Source of the DNA: Phototrophicus methaneseepsis | GTDB lineage: Bacteria; Chloroflexota; Anaerolineae; Aggregatilineales; Phototrophicaceae | Direction: 5' to 3' | Assembly (NCBI RefSeq): GCF_015500095.1 | Contig: NZ_CP062983.1 | Span: 4,650,001-4,714,000 of the forward strand | DNA length: 64,000 bases | Part shown: piece after piece, positions 60,851 through 64,000 of the stretch | Layout of the letters: each line of letters starts with the position of its first letter | How positions within the stretch are numbered: position 1 is the stretch's first letter | Program-made: the position numbers and the translations under genes | Notes under the pieces: generated by a model | What the model saw: only the letters and a program-made list of their open reading frames with translations | Told to the model about the DNA's origin: nothing | The model's database searches: none

Positions 60851-62899
60851 ATGCTATCCCCCATCGAAAAGTTGCTATTTATTCTGCTAGCCCTGTTCTC
60901 AATCGGCGCGACCTATGCAGGGTTGCGCGATATGTACGCCGTCATCCAACGTGGCGAAGGCAAACTGCACTTTAGCGGCATCCTGGGGCGAGCATGGAAG
61001 GCATTACGTATCTACATCACCCAGGAAACAACGCTCAAAACGCGCCGCTTCGTCAGTCTGATTCACTGGGGTGTCGTGCTCGGCTTCACTTATTACATCC
61101 TTGTCAACATCATCGATGTTCTGGCGGGCCTGTTCGAAGAAGTGGAACAAGCCCTGGAAAATCTCGATGGATTCGGGCTAGCGGTTTATGATGCTTATCG
61201 GCTGATGGGCGATGTGCTCAGCGTGGTGGTATTGGTTGGCGTCGCTTACTTTATTTTGCGGCGGCTGGTCCTGCCCAATAAAGACGACCTCACCTATCAT
61301 GATAATATCTTGCTGCATCCCAAGGTCGCCCATGGCAGCCAACTAACAGATTCTATGATCGTGGCGATTTTTATCCTGCTGCATGTGGGCGCACGCTTCT
61401 TGGGCGAATCTGTCATCATCGCTGGGAGCGAAGGCGACGTCTTTATGCCGTTTGCAACGCTCGTCTCTCCCATATTCGGCAGTGATGCCGCCGCCAACGA
61501 AGGGCTACGCCATCTGCTGTGGTGGGTCGCTATTGGGGGCATTCTGTTGTTCACCCCTTACTTCCCCTATACCAAACATGCGCACCTATTCATGGCCCCG
61601 GCTAACTTCCTGACACGCCCCAAGCGCACGTCATTGGGCGAACTACGCCCCATCGATTTTGAAGACGAAGACCGCGAGCAGTTCGGCGCGGATAAGCTGG
61701 AACACCTGCCCATGACGCAAATCCTGGATGCCTTCGCCTGCATTCAGTGCAACCGCTGCCAGGATGTATGCCCCGCTTACGTCACAGGCAAAGAGCTATC
61801 CCCTTCCGCGTTGGAAGTCAATAAGCGTTACTACATCAACGAGCACATGACCGAACTGGCGAATGGCGAAGAATCAGATTGGTCCCTCATGGGTACCACC
61901 ATCAGCGAATCTGCCATTTGGGCCTGCACAAGCTGCGCAGCTTGCATCGACATCTGCCCAACTGGCAATGAGCCTATGATGGACATCTTCGACATTCGCC
62001 GCAATCAGGTCCTTATGGAGGCAGATTTCCCGGATGAACTAGCCGCTGCCTTCAACGGTATGGAGCGCCAGGGCAACCCCTGGGGCATCGGCGAGAGCCG
62101 CTTTGCCTGGGCCGATGGTCTGGATGTCCCCGTGCCTACTGTCGAAGAAAACCCAGATTTCGACATCCTCTATTGGGTGGGCTGCGCCGCCAGCTACGAC
62201 GACCGCGCCAAGAATACAGCACGCTCCCTGGTCAAAGTGATGAACGCCGCGGGGGTTAACTTCGCCGTCCTGGGCGAGATGGAAAATTGCACTGGCGACA
62301 GTGCCCGTCGTGGTGGCAATGAATATCTATACTTTGAACTCGCTAGCGCCAATGTCGAAACGCTCAATGAAGTGAATCCGCCGCGTATCGTCGTCACCTG
62401 CCCACACTGCCTGCATAACCTGGGCAAAGAGTATCACCAATTTGGCGGCGAATATGAAGTCATCCATCACACAGAACTTATCGAAGAATTGATCCAGGCA
62501 GGCAAGTTACCGGCCACAGCCCGCCCAGGCACATGGAGCAACGTCACCTTCCATGATCCCTGCTACCTGGGCCGTCATAATGACATCGTTGAAGCGCCGC
62601 GCAATGCCCTTAGCAGCCTGGGCGTAGACCTCATCGAGATGCCGCGCAACAAGAAAAATTCGTTCTGCTGTGGCGCGGGGGGTGCGCAATTCTGGAAAGA
62701 AGAAGAACACGGCGAACAAGCCGTCAACCTCGCTCGCTACGAAGAAGCCATGCAAACAGGTGCAGACGTCGTCGCGGTGGGCTGCCCTTTCTGTATGCAA
62801 ATGTTTGAATCCGCCCGCAGCGATAAAGGTGAAGGGCCGCAGGTCAAAGACGTGGTCGAACTCATCGCGGAGCAGATGACGGTCCCGGCTGGCGACTAG
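60851..62899 (+). CDS. Membrane Fe-S oxidoreductase, ETF:quinone oxidoreductase-like (FadF/EMO type)
   Basis: 682 aa. The N-terminal 260 residues form a NarI-like membrane domain of about five or six helices. A dicluster ferredoxin region follows with C297, C300, C303, C307 and C359, C362, C365, C369 ('CIQCNRCQDVCP', 'CTSCAACIDICP'). Two CCG (heterodisulfide-reductase-type) modules end the protein ('CPHCLHNLG', 'HDPCYLGRHNDIVEAPR', 'FCCGAGGAQFW', 'GCPFCMQMF'). The same order is found in proteins proposed to pass electrons from ETF to menaquinone during acyl-CoA oxidation. AGAGGA precedes the ATG. It fits the beta-oxidation and 2-oxoacid genes in the window. Confidence 0.9.
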   Translation: MLSPIEKLLFILLALFSIGATYAGLRDMYAVIQRGEGKLHFSGILGRAWKALRIYITQETTLKTRRFVSLIHWGVVLGFTYYILVNIIDVLAGLFEEVEQALENLDGFGLAVYDAYRLMGDVLSVVVLVGVAYFILRRLVLPNKDDLTYHDNILLHPKVAHGSQLTDSMIVAIFILLHVGARFLGESVIIAGSEGDVFMPFATLVSPIFGSDAAANEGLRHLLWWVAIGGILLFTPYFPYTKHAHLFMAPANFLTRPKRTSLGELRPIDFEDEDREQFGADKLEHLPMTQILDAFACIQCNRCQDVCPAYVTGKELSPSALEVNKRYYINEHMTELANGEESDWSLMGTTISESAIWACTSCAACIDICPTGNEPMMDIFDIRRNQVLMEADFPDELAAAFNGMERQGNPWGIGESRFAWADGLDVPVPTVEENPDFDILYWVGCAASYDDRAKNTARSLVKVMNAAGVNFAVLGEMENCTGDSARRGGNEYLYFELASANVETLNEVNPPRIVVTCPHCLHNLGKEYHQFGGEYEVIHHTELIEELIQAGKLPATARPGTWSNVTFHDPCYLGRHNDIVEAPRNALSSLGVDLIEMPRNKKNSFCCGAGGAQFWKEEEHGEQAVNLARYEEAMQTGADVVAVGCPFCMQMFESARSDKGEGPQVKDVVELIAEQMTVPAGD

Positions 62900-62922
62900 C
62901 CCTCACTGATACTTCAACAGTC

Positions 62923-62950
62923 AATCCCCTGGCCTGCCGGGGGATTTTTA
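62923..62950 (+). terminator. Terminator after the Fe-S oxidoreductase gene
   Basis: AATCCCC / GGGGATT form a 7-bp stem around a 10-nt loop that can pair further, followed by TTTTAT. Confidence 0.8.
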
Positions 62951-63052
62951 TTCCTCTAGCACTCTCTAGACATGCATCATATAGCGAATTCTAAGGATAT
63001 ATCCCCTACATTAGACACATATCTTGTATAATACAGCTAACTAAAGTAAGGC

Positions 63053-63071
63053 AATTTGCACAAATTATAAT
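63053..63071. promoter_or_regulatory. Palindrome and -10-like elements upstream of the E1 alpha gene
   Basis: AATTTG-CA-CAAATT (63053-63066) is a 14-bp inverted repeat that runs into a TATAAT (63066-63071); another TATAAT lies at 63027. The -35 boxes are poor. The palindrome overlapping a -10 suggests repressor control. Confidence 0.4.
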
Positions 63072-63126
63072 ATTGATGCTTTTTGCGGTATGCTAATTAT
63101 TATCTGAAGCGTTTTTAGGAGACGTT

Positions 63127-64000
63127 ATGGATTCCCCCGTGACCCAGGCGCAGTACGCAACGCAGCTCTCAGATGACACTTTACGCGATATGTACCGAGC
63201 AATGCTGCTCTCCCGCCGCCTGGATGAACGCTGTTGGGCACTTCATCGGCAGGGTAAGATCGCCTTCCATGTTTCAGCCATCGGCCATGAAGGCTTACAG
63301 GTCGCAGCAGCATTCGCCCTCAATCGTGGCATCGATTTCACCTACCCTTATTATCGAGATTTAGCCTTTTGCATCGCGCTCGGCCTGACGCCGCTGGACT
63401 TTATGCTGTCCGTCTTTGGCAAAGCGGGCGAACCAAGCAGCGGTGGCCGCCAGATGCCCAGCCATTGGTCCAGCAGAGAAAAACACATTGTTAGCCAATC
63501 TTCCGTCGTCGCGGTACAGGTACCGCAGGCCGCCGGGACGGCCTTCGCCATCAATTACAAGCGCAAGGTAGGATTGCTGGCCGCCGATGATACGACACAG
63601 CCGCGTCTGGCCTATGCCTCTGTTGGCGAAGGTGGCACCAGCCAGGGCGAATGGCACGAAGCCATGAACTGGGCTGGCATACACAAATTACCCTTCATCT
63701 GTATGGTTGAGAACAACCAGTACGCCATCTCCGTCCCCTTCGATAAACAATCGGCTGTTCCCCTGGTAGAACGCGCACATGGCTATGGCGTCATCGGCGT
63801 CCAAGTCGACGGAAATGACGTCTTCGCGACGTATGATGCCGTCCGTGCAGCGGCGGAACGTGCTTACACAGGCGAAGGCGCAACGTTGATCGAAGCCATA
63901 ACCTATCGGCTCGTGCCCCATAGCAGCGATGATGATGATCGCAGCTACCGCACGCGGGAAGAAGTGCAGGAATGGAAACAGAAAGACCCGCTTTTGCGCT
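63127..64000 (+). CDS. 2-oxoacid dehydrogenase E1 component, alpha subunit (3' partial)
   Basis: 291 codons are visible before the window ends in frame. AGGAG lies 5 nt upstream of the ATG. Thiamine-diphosphate motif 'GEGGTSQGEWHEAMNWAGIHKLPFICMVENNQYAIS' (G-E-G ... N-N), substrate region 'FTYPYYRDLAFCIALGLTP', and the phosphorylation-loop-like 'YRLVPHSSDDDDRSYRTREEV'. The last motif and 'IGHEGLQVAAAFAL' favour a branched-chain (BCKDH) or acetoin/pyruvate E1 alpha; BCKDH is my preference. It should pair with an E1 beta gene just outside the window. Likely role: oxidative decarboxylation of branched-chain 2-oxoacids to acyl-CoA. Confidence 0.93.
   Translation, partial: MDSPVTQAQYATQLSDDTLRDMYRAMLLSRRLDERCWALHRQGKIAFHVSAIGHEGLQVAAAFALNRGIDFTYPYYRDLAFCIALGLTPLDFMLSVFGKAGEPSSGGRQMPSHWSSREKHIVSQSSVVAVQVPQAAGTAFAINYKRKVGLLAADDTTQPRLAYASVGEGGTSQGEWHEAMNWAGIHKLPFICMVENNQYAISVPFDKQSAVPLVERAHGYGVIGVQVDGNDVFATYDAVRAAAERAYTGEGATLIEAITYRLVPHSSDDDDRSYRTREEVQEWKQKDPLLR

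Overview
The window is a gene-dense piece of a bacterial chromosome of moderate GC content. It has short intergenic gaps, ordinary sigma70-type promoters and many rho-independent terminators. I saw no insertion sequence, phage gene, CRISPR array or rRNA. The gene mix suggests a filamentous-type Chloroflexota lineage (Anaerolineae-like): Thr/Pro-linked SH3b/FecR secreted proteins, FxLYD-type lipoproteins, a GT39-like membrane glycosyltransferase, a FadN-type beta-oxidation fusion and a membrane ETF:quinone oxidoreductase-like Fe-S protein. That taxon is an inference from gene content; no marker was compared.

Layout. 0-5.7 kb: a secreted SH3b/FecR protein cut by the window edge, then two paralogous membrane histidine kinases and a stand-alone receiver. 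5.7-11 kb: a lipid-kinase-like gene, proBA (proline synthesis), a hypothetical protein and a LysM protein. 11-24.1 kb: twelve genes on the minus strand. In transcription order they are a KAS III-like condensing enzyme, an acyl-CoA ligase, an alpha/beta hydrolase, an Lrp/AsnC regulator, a second acyl-CoA ligase, a complete Liv-type ABC importer (livJ-G-F-H-M), an aldo/keto reductase and a KDPG-type aldolase. 24-31.3 kb: lipoproteins, small membrane proteins, two odd HAD proteins and the serine set (serB-like, HAD, serA). 31.5-37.9 kb: a TetR regulator followed by two SDRs, the hydroxyacyl-CoA dehydrogenase/enoyl-CoA hydratase fusion and a thiolase, which form a beta-oxidation cluster. 38-52 kb: mixed housekeeping and accessory genes (MFS, VOC, NADAR, APH-like kinase, FAD oxidase, a four-repeat secreted protein, tRNA-Asn, GT39-like transferase, coaX, split ThrE exporter, P450). 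52-57 kb: two alpha-glucan enzymes flanking a flavodoxin. 56.9-60.5 kb: hisS, a radical SAM/SPASM gene and a DinB-like gene. 60.8-64 kb: the Fe-S quinone reductase and the start of a 2-oxoacid dehydrogenase E1 alpha gene cut by the window end.

How it fits together. Liv-type uptake, two acyl-CoA ligases, the TetR-headed beta-oxidation genes, the ETF:quinone oxidoreductase-like protein and a BCKDH-type E1 alpha could together oxidise branched-chain amino acids or other carboxylic acids and pass electrons to the quinone pool. This is inferred from families and proximity.

The most notable signal is upstream of hisS. A good promoter is followed by a 15-codon reading frame with three His codons (MMIIEYGFGHHFSHL) and then by a terminator hairpin 66 nt before the hisS start. 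A 10-bp alternative pairing overlaps the terminator loop. This is the architecture of a histidine leader-peptide attenuator, here on an aminoacyl-tRNA synthetase gene with no T-box sequence. Other structure worth a look: a 16-bp hairpin between livJ and livG, short tandem duplications that repeat translation-start regions, TTTGCAAA repeats in front of the TetR gene, and two perfect palindromes in convergent gaps.
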